From positions 2,170,001 to 2,234,000 of the forward strand of contig NEEC01000008.1 in assembly GCA_002189035.1 (NCBI GenBank): 64,000 nt of DNA, written 5' to 3'. The stretch's first letter is position 1. The number at the start of each line of letters is the position of its first letter. The translations under genes and the position numbers were made by a program. The notes below the pieces were generated by a model. The model had not been told where the DNA came from. It worked only from the letters and a program-made list of their open reading frames with translations, and ran no database searches. Shown here one piece after another: positions 34,678 through 48,400 of the stretch. Origin of the DNA: Utricularia gibba (taxonomy: Eukaryota; Streptophyta; Magnoliopsida; Lamiales; Lentibulariaceae).

Positions 34678-35205
34678 ATGGCTTCCCCTACTCTGGTCAC
34701 CCCAACCTCCGCGGCCACCAAGAAGCCAACTCCGATTCTGAAGAAAGTGTACGCGGCCACCGCCGTACTCCCCAATGCAGCCCAGCCCAAAGCTGCCGCC
34801 GTCGCCACACCCCTCCGCCGCAAATTCCTCCTCTTGTCTGCCGCTGCCGCTGCCATTCTTGTCCCGATTACTCCGGCGTCGGCGGAATCGGATGAGGAGT
34901 ACATCAAGGAGACGTCGGAGGTGATCAACGCGGTGAGGACCACCTTCACCCTCGACAAAAACGACCCCTCTGTCGCCGACGCGGTGTCGCACCTCCGCGA
35001 GGTGTCCAATTCGTGGGTGGCCAAGTACCGGAGGGAGAAGTCTCTCCTGAGCCGCACCTCCTTCCGCGACATGTATTCCGCACTCAACGCCGTGTCCGGA
35101 CACTACATTAGCTTCGGGCCCACGGCTCCCATTCCGGCGAAGCGAAAGCAGCGAATCCTGGAGGAGATGGACACGGCCGAGAAAGCTCTGCAACGTGGCA
35201 GATAG
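34678..35205 (+). CDS. PSB27: Photosystem II repair/assembly protein PSB27 (thylakoid lumen)
   Basis: One exon, 175 residues. An Ala/Pro/Thr-rich chloroplast transit peptide is followed by a lumenal targeting segment with twin arginine (TPLRRKFLLLSAAAAAILV, then cleavage near TPASA|ESDEEY), indicating Tat-type import into the thylakoid lumen. The mature domain has the PSB27 signatures SNSWVAKYRREKSLL, SFRDMYSALNAVSGHYISFG and IPAKRKQRILEEMDTAEKAL. PSB27 binds CP43-containing PSII intermediates and helps Mn-cluster assembly and repair. The ATG at 34678 was chosen over upstream in-frame codons because it begins the transit peptide. GC-rich relative to its flanks. Confidence 0.95.
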   Translation: MASPTLVTPTSAATKKPTPILKKVYAATAVLPNAAQPKAAAVATPLRRKFLLLSAAAAAILVPITPASAESDEEYIKETSEVINAVRTTFTLDKNDPSVADAVSHLREVSNSWVAKYRREKSLLSRTSFRDMYSALNAVSGHYISFGPTAPIPAKRKQRILEEMDTAEKALQRGR

Positions 35206-36625
35206 GCGATGGACACGGCTGAGAACCAATCGAATTATCAAGAGATGTTTTTATTAAAAAATAATAATAATTTCGACGTCCTTTGTGTGCAACCGAGGCA
35301 ATTGCATCCACGGCTCAGATTACATTTGCGATTGAACAAATTATTATGTACGAACTAGTAATGTTCATGTGCAGGGTTTGGTACGATACTAATAACAATT
35401 AAAATCGAACCAGATTAAAGATTTGTATATCTAGATCCGGATTGAAACTGATTTGATATTAATCAGATTTGGGTGAAAATCGAATATAATTTTTTTTTCA
35501 ACCGTTTGAGTGTTTTTGATACATGAATAAATTATATAAGAGATAAGATATGATATATAAAAAATAGTTATATGACATTATTATTTTATATCAATTCATA
35601 TTATCTTATTATTTTATTACATATTTATAGTATAATTTATTCTGAGTATAATTTATCCCATTTATAAAATATATTTTTTTTCTCATTTAACTATCCCCTT
35701 TATTATTTCTACGAAACACACTTTGAGTATTGTTATTACAAGTATTTCAATCCTTTTGATATAACATTTTTTCCATATTAGAATCATTTATTAACGATTT
35801 TAGATTTGACATTTTTAAAGTGATTTTAATTATATTCCATTTTCAATAATACCGGACGATCCGTGTACCAACCAAAAGCAAAGGTGGCGGCTTCCAGACC
35901 AAAGACAAAAATGACCTTGGCCTGCCCGCCACTGATTGGTTGTACCAAGACGTAAATGTGGTTCAAGTACATTCATATTTAATGTTACAAATAAGCAATA
36001 AAAATATTTATCTACAAAAAATCAGAGGTTATCTTTAAATTAATTAGGTCGATGATTTAATTAATAATATATTTAATTTGTTGTGTTTATATAGATATAT
36101 TTATATACATATGTATAACAATTGTAATGTTTAAAATATAAGAATAAAGGTGGGGGATCGCCGGGGTAGCCCCAGGCGGCCGGAACTGGGAGTACGAACG
36201 GAGACGTTTGGCGAACCTAGGACACATGGGAAGGGGAAGCAAGGACAATGATGGTGGAATGTAGGAAGGATATAACGTAAATAGCCCATCTTGTGAATCT
36301 CAACTCTCTGATAAACCTGGAGAGACTGACCGGAGAGGCGGAGGCGAGTGCTGTGCTGCGCAATCCAATAGCGGGTATGTTTTTGTGTGTGTTCTTCCGG
36401 TGGTTGTCGTTTGTTTCAAAAAAGTTGATTCCTTTGTTCGAAGCCTTGGCACAATTCTAGAAACCAACTTCATATTTTTTTGTGTCTTCGCCTTTCTATT
36501 CTAGCAAAGTTGAGTGATTCCCTCTTCCTAGTGGTTGCTTTCTTCCGACGGAACGCGTATTCGCTACAGGAGGAAGACGTGGGTTTTGGTTCATGCTAGT
36601 GAACGTCCTTTTCTGAAGGGAAAAA
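35206..36625. other. Intergenic and DUF789 gene leader
   Basis: AT-rich and geneless to about 36130. From 36250 to 36625 it is the probable 5'UTR of the DUF789 gene. Confidence 0.5.
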
Positions 36626-38444
36626 ATGGAGGGGGATTCTAATGTTACTGTAAGCAAAAGACTTTCGTTTAATTCTCCCTGGTTCTTCTGGGTATCTTCT
36701 CTTGGTCCATTGAATTGAATCGAATCACAGGTTCTTCCTTTTCTTTGTTGACGTAAATGAGTTCACATTCTAAAAGATTGGACTTTTGGGTTCTGGCCAT
36801 ACGTTACCAATTCGCTGGTAGTGAGAGATTCTGAGAAGGATGTATTGATCCTTTTCCGACTTTGTTCTTTGCAAGAACCATTTCTTTCCTTAAATTTTCT
36901 CCTCCGTCTTTACATAACCAAGATCCCGTCTATCTCTCTCCTCCACCTTTCTTGTATTCATCTGCCTCCTCCTCTTCTCATCTTTGCACCCCTTTCTCAG
37001 AAGGAAGAAAACAATAAATTTGGGGGAGAGAATCAGGGGCAATTCAGTTTCCCTTTCTCTGTCTTGTTGTTTCTTGATGAAAAATATATTTGATCCTTTG
37101 ACAAACGTTTCCTCCAATGCAGACAAACCTTGAATGTTTCTTGGAATGCACAACGCCTCTGGTCCCATCTCAATCCTTGTCTAAGGTTTGTTCATTCATC
37201 ATCAGACCAATATTATTTACTGTTGCATTCTCCATCCTGTAAGGGTACAAGGTTACCTGCTTCTTAGGTTTTTAGTCTTTTTCTTTTTCCATTCCAGCGT
37301 CTTATTTTTCACATATCCTGCTTTAGAGTGAGGCCAGGAAGCTCAACAAGCTATGGCATCCATGGGAAAGACAACATTTGGACTACTTTGTGCTCTGTGA
37401 TCTTTGGAAATGCCTTGATGAAAGGAGTGCTTATGGACTAGGAGTTCCGGTAAGAACAGAAGATGGGCAAAACATAGTCCAGTACTTCGCGCCCTATCTC
37501 TCAGCTATACAAATTTTCACCAGTTCTTCAACTGGATGCTTAAGGTAAAACCTGTTTTAGTTCTCTTTCAAACTCAGTAGCAGTTGCTGATGAAAAACTC
37601 TCAATCTGGGACAGGGAAGAGACAGATTCAGTAACTGAATCGAAGGGGTTTCTTAGCAACTTGTTCAGTGATGAGATCGAAAGCGAGAAGCTATCAGGGT
37701 GGGATGCATCTTCCTCAGAGGAAGGAGCACTAGAGCAAGAAACCTTCTGGTTTCCAAACCAAAGATTAGGGAATCTTTACTTTCAGTACCTTGAGGGATC
37801 ATCACCTTATGTAAGAGTGCCTATTGTAGACAAGGTAAATCCTCCATGTATTCTGCTGTGATGTAAAGGGAAAGATCCTTGAAGTATTCTGTTTTTGCCA
37901 TAGCAGATTCACAGTCTAGCCAAACGGTATCCGGGATTGATGTCCTTGAGAAGCGTCGACCTCTTGCCTGCAAGTTGGATGGCCATCGCCTGGTTAGTTC
38001 TTCCTCATTCGTGCTACCATTCACCTGAACTCAACTAAGAGTTGCAGATCATTGTGTCACTAGGTACCCCATTTATCACATCCCAACAGTCAGCACCATG
38101 AGGGATCTGCAAACATGTTTCCTAACATACCACACTCTATCATCGTGGTTCGAAGGTGAGAATTTGGTCACACAATTCACGTAAGAACTCCCCTTATGAC
38201 TGTAATCTGAAGAACAGATATGGAGTTGGAATATGACAAGGAGGACGGCGAGAACCGGATCGCCCTCCCGCCGTTCGGGCTGGTTTCATACAAGATGCAG
38301 GGGAAGATATGGCTGTCAACAGAAAAGAGCGATGAGGACATCGAGAGAATGAGTTCCCTATTGAGCGCAGCAGATTCTTGGCTGAAGCAGCTACAAGTCC
38401 AGCACCATGACTACAACTTTTTCATGGGAATCAGACATGGGTAG
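36626..38444 (+). CDS. DUF789 family protein
   Basis: Seven exons: 36626-36649, 37123-37185, 37327-37544, 37615-37834, 37907-37992, 38064-38155 and 38218-38444; 309 residues, all phases consistent. The first exon has only eight codons. Family landmarks: TNLECFLECTTPLVPSQSLS, LDYFVLCDLWKCLDERSAYG, VQYFAPYLSAIQIF, a Ser/Glu-rich insert, FQYLEGSSPYVRVP, LPASWMAIAWYPIYHIPT and a C-terminal segment with LPPFGLVSYKMQGKIW. DUF789 proteins are plant-specific and uncharacterised; no catalytic motif, signal or membrane segment is visible. An apparent GTAAGA after GVP (37452) is read through, since the sequence beyond keeps the family pattern. Confidence 0.88.
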
Positions 38445-39108
38445 GTCTTACTTTTAGGAGACACTGGTTTAGTTTGCAGGGAGGGGCTTGTGCTCCACTG
38501 CTGCTATCCGCCATGGTTGTCAGCTGCGAGGAAGGATGAAGAACACCTCCTGGCTTCACGCGTGTTGGTAGATTAGATTTCTGGACAGCAATGTTTTCAG
38601 GTATAATCCCGTAAATCCAATAACGTGATCACGCCGTACAAATCTGGGCAGAAGAAGTTGAGTTGAAGACGAAGCCTGTCTGAACATCAGGACTTAGATT
38701 CATTTGTGTCTGAATAAAGGTTAGTTAAAATAATAAATTGTATAATTTTTTAGAATTGATTCAATAGTTTATATAAAAAATTAAAAATGTTAAATTTAAA
38801 TAATAATTTTAACTTTTAAATAGTGTATAATAAATATAGTTAAAAATTAGTAAATCAATCCAATTAATTGTAAAAAAAAAAAAAAAATTCAAGCCACAAG
38901 AAAAATAAATAATATCTTTCTATTATGGACAAATAAATACAATATTTTGTAATTTGTATCGAGAGAATTCGGGGCTCGGATTCTGATTGGGCAGAAGAAG
39001 CTCAGTTGGGGCCCACGGCGTCCTCTTATCCTCGAAGACGAAGAACTCACAGAAGTTCCGATAAGCGGCGGCAGTTTCAGGGAGGAGGCGTTGTTTTTCT
39101 TCGCTGGC
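38445..39108. other. Intergenic, POR promoter
   Basis: 3'UTR of the DUF789 gene, a 16-base A run at 38872-38887, then the POR promoter/leader, which holds a reverse I-box CTTATC at 39025-39030. Confidence 0.5.
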
Positions 39109-40643
<1,535 letters not shown>

Positions 40644-41352
40644 TCACTGAACCAAGCATGGATGAACAGAGTAGAATGCCAATACACATGAGCAAGAGAT
40701 ATTCAGGGGGCTTCAGAATAAGAACCTTTTCAGGTTCAGTGTTCTTTTCTAGACAGATCCTCTTCTTCATCATGAGAAAAAAGCTTGAAAGTTCTTGAGC
40801 TGGATTCACCCCTCATTTCCATTTCTAAGCTTTCTGCTGATTCCATGGACAACATCAAACCAAGTAACAAAACAGACATGGGAAAACAATCAACGAGTTG
40901 CATGGTACTAAACTGAAAAAGATGATTACATCCTACACAGTGTTCCTGCAGTCACATAGGTCTCAATTCCTTATAGTGTGAAAAACCAGAGTTCTCTGCC
41001 AATGACAAAGAAGCTATCAAGTCATTATGCTAAAAGCTAATCACGCTTCTTCATCCAGTTGTATATGATTTATTTTCGTCATTTTTTTATTTTTTAAATT
41101 GGGAATTTGGACAGATGGAATAGCAGAAGCAACAAAATGTGCTTCTGTTGGAGCATCAATTTGGGATGTTTCAACGTGAAGGTCCCACAGCCACTCACTC
41201 CCCCTTCTTGTTGAACCTGAAAGTCTCTGTAAAGAGAGGGACAGTTGCACAAAACTTGGACTGCAATCATTTCTTTGTATCTTCATTTCCTCTAGTACTG
41301 ACGAGATTCATTCACATGATGTGGGGTGGGAGAAAGCGAACAAGCCAAGGGA
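40644..41352. other. 3' flanks of convergent POR and RMA genes
   Basis: No supported gene; 3'UTRs of both neighbours. Short frames on both strands lack protein character. Confidence 0.5.
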
Positions 41353-42049
41353 TCAGAAGAGAAGAAGACACATTACAGTGCAGCAGCATAGAAAGAAGCA
41401 CAGCCTGCTAAGTGATCTGTTCATCTGAGTCATCCGGTGTTGTTGGCGTGGGCTTGCTGTGTATCGGTACGACGCCGGATATGTGTACAACGCTGCACCA
41501 GAGTTACCGAATATCCTGGCATAAACCATTTCCCCAAACACACCGATCCTGGGATCAGCCGTGGGTGCAGGAGGGGTGTGGCTCACTGCTGTGAGATACG
41601 GCTGCTGCTGCTCTGGTACTGTGAAGCTCCGGTGGGGAAGATGATTGAATGGCGATGAGCGGTCGGTGCGTGGCACCGGAGTTGAGGGCCTCTCGGGGAT
41701 GAGGTGAGCATCATGTTTGGAGGGGTGCGTGGGCTGTCCTCGGCCGTATAGTGGGATCATGGTCTTTTCTGAAACCTCGGTCTTGCAGACAGGGCAACTC
41801 GGGTCTGTTCATCTGGGTCGTTTGGGAAACTGATGATCCATTTGTAGATGCACGACCAGCAATAGAGGTGCCCACAAAATGTGACCACAGGATCCTGCAC
41901 AAGGTCCAGGCAGATGTTGCATTCGAACCCTCCTCCCACTTGATTTTCTTCCGGTTCCGGCTGGTCGACCTTGGAGGCCAACGGCTTGCAGGCCACCTCT
42001 CCGGTGAAACTATTGCCAATCGGCTCTGCTCCCCTAGAAAACGCTCCAT
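41353..42049 (-). CDS. RMA: RMA-type membrane-anchored RING E3 ubiquitin ligase (frameshifted)
   Basis: One coding exon. The RING finger reads FECNICLDLVQDPVVTFCGH, LYCWSCIYKW, then CPVCKTEVSEKTMIPLYGRG. The C-terminus has the RMA pattern of a hydrophobic anchor after basic residues (MNRSLSRLCFFLCCCTVMCL) ending LLF. RMA proteins sit in the ER membrane and ubiquitinate secretory-pathway clients such as aquaporins. Two breaks: TT at 41796-41797 should be TTT (before CPVCK), and one base is missing just after the ATG at 42047-42049 (GGAGCG region), beyond which SFTGEVACKPLASKVDQPEP reads in frame with the RING. If the second is not an error, translation could start at 41996. A 5'UTR intron probably ends near 42064. 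Confidence 0.82.
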
Positions 42050-43739
42050 GATATATGCTGCTTCACAAACCTGAGAACAGAACACTTGAATCATGTAATC
42101 ATCACATCTAGATTCATTCACAATACTATGCAATGCACCACACGGATATAATAATTTGATACCATAAGCAGCTGCAGCAATCAGAAAAAAACAAAAACAA
42201 AAAGAAGTCACATAATTATCATCTACATTGAGAAAATACTTAAACGTGTGGGATGAGTTTTGCCAACAAATACTCAACGTCAGAACCAGTTTTTATAATT
42301 GGTAAGGCCTAGTCGTCTCCCCAAAGAGTGTTATTGATTGGAGATGCCACCGAACTAAGTACCTAACGTTGATGATATTAAAGGTGAAAGCATGAAGTAG
42401 ACAGATAAACAACACGTCAATTCATCGCAAGCCATACACATCTGCTAAGCAGATTCACAGGAAGGCGCAGAAAGGGTTAACGATAAGTAGGATGCCCCAA
42501 CGCAGAAAGGAAACCTGCCCATGTCCCAGAACAAATTCAGGGGAAGGGAACCCTCAATCCGAAATTCCCATTTTCATTCAAGAATTCAAAACACGAGGGC
42601 GCATACCAAAAATTAGGACGAATCCGCTGACACCCCTCCAATCCTCCAACAAATAACAAAGCTAAATCGTCCCCAACACAAAGCAGACGCTTAAACACAT
42701 GGAAGGCGAAAATATCTGGGAAGTGGGTATCCTTTAAAGGGAAGGCGCCTGAACCCCCTGCAACAGCTCTATGCCGGAAATATTGAATGCAGAGAAGGAT
42801 GAAGCTGGGAAGCAGATAGAGAGATGTGTTTGTTTTTTCTCTGGTTATCGAAAGGGGAGAAAACGAGGGGGATTTGGAGTATTTGGATGGTGGTGATTCT
42901 GGATCAGCACGTACAGAAAGTCTATGGGCTCTGGGGCCCACCATCATTATCTATACCTAAATATTTTATTTTTTAATCACCATTAATTCATTTTTAATTC
43001 TTCATATAATATACAATTCCCCAGGTTGGCGTTGTTTCCTGACTTTTCACCACTTCCTTTATAAATACAAATATAATAATACAATTACATTTTTGTTACC
43101 CACAATTAAAATAATATTATACTAACATATAAATGATCAATTTGTATATAAAATAAATATTTTTAAATGAAATCAATTTTTATCTCTTTTTTTTTTTTGA
43201 AATTATCATATTTTATTCTTTTATTTCTTTTAAATTATTAAAGTTGATGGACTGATTCCCCATTTCATTTTACTAAATTGTACGGTAAACCCATTGTTTG
43301 GATAGATGGGCTTCTGGCCCGTGGGGGAGCCCGAGCGGACTCCTGATCGCCGTTCGTTCTTCCCCGGGGATTTGATGATATTTGGGTGCGATTCGTTTCT
43401 GTGTTTTGTTCTCTCTGAGGACTGTATGGGTTTCCGGGTGTCATTTGTTGATGCTGTCGATCGTGGGTTTTAGGTTAAGTTTGTTGATTTTTGGGGTTGT
43501 GGATGATTTCTGTTGGTAGAGTCTTCATTGTGGAACTTGATCCGTTAAGTGGTGATTGCTGGCTCTTCGGCCAAGTTTGTTTCTTGCTGGTGATTATTCA
43601 TTTAATGATGATGGTTGGGTTTGATCAGGGATTCGAGGTTTTGACGTCTTTATGTGAAGAACTACATTGATAATCTCCTGCGTTTTCTTGACGGAATAAG
43701 ATCTCGTGTGGCCCAGAGTGAACGCCATTGCCATAATGT
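42050..43739. other. Divergent region between RMA gene and DUF1421 relic
   Basis: RMA 5'UTR, with a likely 5'UTR intron and first exon near 42780-42940. The 136-codon minus-strand frame at 42537-42947 lies in that leader and has no protein character. AT-rich spacer 42950-43290. From 43300 to 43740 a transcribed-looking leader precedes the DUF1421 relic. Confidence 0.45.
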
Positions 43740-44850
43740 TGATATATCGGTGAAAATTGTTCAGAGTTGAGTCAAGATCCGAGGAATCACAGGGGAAGCT
43801 GAATTTCCTGGAAAAGTGTATGCAAGAGGCATCCTCTGGTTCTTCTGTTGTTTCAAATGCAGGTTCACAGGTCTGTCGAGATCCTAAGAGATAAGAAAGA
43901 GTTGCTCACTATCCAAGCTTCAACTTGCTCTGGAGGAAAGTTCCTCATCTGGTAAAACTCTGGATGATGATAGAATTTTGGTCTCTTTCGAATCTGAAAA
44001 GCCTGAAATCTCTCAAGATTCACATGGGAAGAAACCGGCACCGGTACACTATCAGGCGGCAGTACCACGATCAGTCCCTCGGTCAGACCACCTGATGTCC
44101 AGCACTCGTCTACACGAGACCCTTCATCTCTGCCTCCACCTTTTATGGCAGACGGACAAGTGTACTACATGCCTCCACCGCCAGTGATCCCTTCATACCA
44201 ATCTGAGGCTCAGTACCGACCAAGCCAACCCCATGTTCAAGAGATGACTGGGATTTCCAGTTCCCCGGCACAATCTCGAATGAATCCAAACCCCCAGATT
44301 CAATCAGGGGCTCCATGTCAGACAGTGGCCCCAGCATCTTCAACAATCTCAGCATCCCACCATGGAAACAAAGATCAGAACTTGGTCTCAACATATGTAT
44401 CCTTCATATATGCCTACTCCTAGCAGCATGTCAATGCAGCCTGGTGCATCACAGCCAGGCTTTGCTGCCTCTGAAACGTCGTCCAATGCAACAACTGCCT
44501 CAGGAGCAGCAATTCAAGGCTCGGTATGGTTCACAATCTGGAGATGGATGTATGGCTGGGGGTTGGGGCACACCGCTCTATGCTTCAAGGTAGAAATCCC
44601 TACGAGAGCTTTAACAGCGACGGAGGAGTAAGGCGCAATGGATCACCAGCTCAGCATCTGCAAGGTTCTTTTCCTCCACCATGTTTCCCTCCACAGAACA
44701 TGCCCTCTTGATGCAGCCATCCATATAGCGAGCTAATTGAGAAGCTTGTGGGCATGCGGATATGGCGGTGATCGTGTCCTTGGTCAGGCCAACCGAATTC
44801 AACTTGGTGCTCCGCATGCTGAACGATTGGGGTTCTTCTCATAGAAGCTG
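43740..44850 (+). pseudogene. DUF1421 (FLOE-like) gene relic
   Basis: Pieces of one protein appear in order but in changing frames: VHRSVEILRDKKEL (43863), KLQLALEESSSSGKTLDDD (about 43912), a long Pro/Gln/Ser-rich region (ADGQVYYMPPPPVIPSYQ, YPSYMPTPSSMSMQPGASQ), NPYESFNSDGG, and the DUF1421 core HPYSELIEKLVGM (about 44715-44755), then GYGGDRV after a one-base insertion and a degraded NFNLVLRMLND. DUF1421 proteins include FLOE1, a seed water-potential sensor that forms condensates. An in-frame TGA at 44709-44711 sits just before the core, several shifts are not in homopolymers, and the conserved N-terminus (DDILCSYDDY type) was not found upstream. I therefore call it a decayed copy, though sequence error may add to it. 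Confidence 0.7.
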
Positions 44851-45404
44851 GCCTAGCTAGGGGAAGATTCGCAAGTCTTTCCACCATTGTGATGCTGCCT
44901 CAGGATTCTGCATTAGCTCCTGATCTATACCCCTGATGGTGCTGCTGAAGGTTGAGAACCAAAGGGCAGGCGAGGCCATTCCTTCCCTCCCACTGCATTC
45001 AATGCACCCACCCACCAAGATCTGCCGACTAGAAAATGAATAAGACAACTAGATTTTTTTTTCTCTTGTATTTATCTCCATCTTTCTTTTCTTTTCTTAT
45101 TCTGCATTTCTGTGAATACAAAGTCTTCTAAGAAAATGTAATTTAATCGGTTTGTCAAGAAAATCAAAATAAAATATATTCATCCACTCAAATAATAGTG
45201 CTGATAATTATAAGAATAAAACAAGGAAAAAGAAAAACGGTCCCTCTTATCTTCTCTATATACTGTAATTAAAGATTGCAGACTTCCGTTGGTCTAGTTC
45301 GTTCATTCACTCAGAATCACTCCACGGAGCTCTTCTGCATTGGAGGCAATCCAGAGAAGTGTGTGACGTAAAAGGGGAATACACTTGGACGGTGTGGAGT
45401 GGAG
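44851..45404. other. TPC1 upstream region
   Basis: End of the DUF1421 relic, then AT-rich promoter and leader of TPC1. A CTCTATATA TATA-like element lies near 45255. No other gene. Confidence 0.45.
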
Positions 45405-48400
45405 ATGGATGTGCCATTACTGGGTCGTGATCGTGTCACTAGGGATGGCACGCGCGTTGTTATTACTAGTGTTTTCGGTCTACGGTCATCTGCTATTGCC
45501 CACGGATCACCATACCAGAAGGCGGCTGCTTTGGTTGATCTCGTATGTTATCTCCGTTGTTTTTGTCTGAACTCTGATTTTGAGGCATGGGTGTAGATAG
45601 GTAGTGGGTGAAGCAAAGAGTCATCTTTGAACATATTGTCTTAGAGTCTGGTAATCTGGGGCCATACAATGCTGGAAATATGTGACTTAAGCGAAGATTC
45701 TTCATTTCAAGGTTATATAGCTTGTTAGCCTTGACAAAATCTCGCAACTCTGGTTTTTTGTGGGCGTTTTTTTTTTTTGTTTGTAACAAGCGATAGGCAA
45801 TTGTTGCTTCTATTTGCGAAAAATCATGTTCTGTGGATCTTTGAATTATCTGTAAGTTTCTTTTGAATGGTGCCGCAACGTTGCAGGCTGAAGATGGAGT
45901 AGGCATACCTGAGGAGATTCTTGACCACCCAAGATTTGCGAGCTCCTTAAATTCATACTTGTTTTTCATACAATTTGATTTCCTTTGGTCTCTCAGTTAC
46001 ATTGCACTGATTCTTCTAAACTTCTTAGAGGTATATGCATAGATTTTTTTTTACCTGTCTTTTCATCTCGTTACTTCAACTTATCTGAATTTAAAGCGTG
46101 TGTTCTATATATAAATGAATTCTTTATTTCAGAAACCTCTGTGGTGTTCGGAGGATTGCAGTGATAGGGACTACTACTTTCTTGGGCAACTTCCTTACTT
46201 GAGTGGTATTGGAAATCTCATATACGAGGTAATCTGAGAAGCTGATTTACTTCCTTGTTAAAAGTGTTCTATGAAGTATTTTAAATGTCTCCTGTAATCT
46301 GCATCTATACTTTGTACTGAAACCATCAACGGCATTAGCAGTTTATGAAGCATATGATTTTCAGCTCTCTTTCTTAGTTCACATGTTTTGCTGGATTCTT
46401 ACCATGGCCAATGTGTTTTTCAGGGAGTAGTACTTCTGATTCTCATTTTTCATACTCTTTTTCCTGTTACATATGAAGGTTTCAGTGTATTTTGGAAGAA
46501 TCACATAAATAGAATCAAGGTAAGGGTCCAACCTCCTAAAATAGACTCCCATTACTACTTTTTCAGCAGTTAGACTTGAGAAAATGAGTCTGTTTTCTCA
46601 GGTGTTAGTTTGGGTTCTGTCTGTGTTGCCTCAAATCCTCATTTACCGTACTTTTAATATGTATCTTCAGGTTCTGTTTTTTTTGCTGTTGATTGCTGAC
46701 TTAGCAGTCTATGCTGTATATCTCTCGCCAATCTCGTTCCACACACTCCCATTCCGGATTGCTCCTTATGTCCGAGTTTTTCTTTTTGCTGCCTATTTCA
46801 GGTTAGTGGGAGGCTAGTCTCTTTGAAATTTTTTTTCTTAATCTCAAGAATATCTTCAACACAGTACATGTGGAGAAATTGACTCTGGGTAATATGACCG
46901 TACATAAATTTTCAGGAATATTACCGATAGCACCAAGATACTGTTTGGAATGCTTCTCACGTATCTCAATGTTCTGGTGAGTTACTCTGACCAGTGCCCT
47001 TTGGTACCTTCCTATTACTCAACATATGTCAGGAACACAAATTTTTATGATGGGCGGCCATTTGTAGGCTTTGTGGCTGCTATTTCTTCTATTTTCCAGC
47101 TGGTTGGCATACCTTCTGTTTGAAGATACTGATCAGGGAAGGGCTATATTTACATCCTACGGGACTACACTGTACCAAATGTTCATTTTATTTACGACCT
47201 CCAACAACCCTGATGTCTGGATTCCAGCTTACAAGTTAGTTGCTTTCGGAAGGGTGCTCATTACACAGAAAATTGTATTGTAATTGCTAGCATCTGTAAA
47301 TTTTGAATCCCCTTGTAGGACCTCACGCTGGTATGCCATATTCTTCGTGCTGTATGTGCTCTTGGGAGTTTATTTTGTCACCAATTTGATCCTTGCTGTT
47401 GTATATGATAGCTTTAAGGGCGAGGTATGCTTTAAATCATCAACTGCTAACTTTCATGATAATATGACTTGAGAGCCTAGTGTTTTAATTCTTTCTGTGC
47501 TCCTTCTTGTGTTGGTCATATATGCAGCTTGTCAAGCAAGTGGCCGAGAGGGATCGTCTAAGAACAAGAATACTGAAGAGAGCCTTTCACCTGATTGACG
47601 ACAAAGTCAGCATTTATATTGCAACTTCGCATACTTTATTCTTGCTTTTTGCTAGTGAGGTCTCAATAATGCCCTGGTTGACAACGAATTTGGTTCTTTT
47701 TTTTTAGATAAATGGTTTTTTGAGCAATTAGCTTGTCATTTAGAATTGTAACTGCCTTGAGCATTCGTCTATGATAACTATGCAAAACAATACATCGTCA
47801 ATACCTGATAGTTAAACCCATTTGATATTTTCAGAACCTGAGTTACCTTGACAAAGATCAATGCATCCGGCTATTGGAAGAGCTTAACAAATACAGGTAG
47901 CACTTATTTTTCTTTGAGGTTGATTGTGAAGGCGTTTCTTATTTAATTTGATATGAGAAATCGTTTGTTTTGAACTGAGCAGGACGCTGCCAAAAATTTC
48001 ACGTGAAGATTTTGAGTTAATTTTCTATGAACTAGATGACAGCCATGATGTCAAGGTAGCTAAATGGACATGGACTTGTCCTTTTTATTCCTTATACCTT
48101 GGCCTCTGGTTTTCCGTGTGTTCAATTTTATGATCATTTTCATGAGTACATCTAAAGGAAGATTATTCTCTTCATGGAACTTTCTGTTTGATTTGTCCTT
48201 CTTGTTGGCACTTTCAGATATGTTTAGAGGAGTTTTATGATCTTTCTAATGCAATTGGACTCAAGTTCCAGAAAGAAAATTTGGTAAGCAGTCATTTTTA
48301 CAGACTTGAACATCAATTTCTGCTGAATGTCATCCAGCCTAAGAAAGCCATCTCTTCAGGCATCCTTTTTTGACAGAACCTGCCCATCTTTTTATCACTC

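Noticed and set aside
34648-35241. Two long minus-strand frames opposite PSB27
   Set aside because: Shadow frames of a GC-rich coding exon; the plus-strand protein is unmistakable.
42537-42947. 136-codon minus-strand frame upstream of the RMA ligase
   Set aside because: Lies in the presumed 5'UTR exon/intron of RMA, no domain, composition not protein-like.
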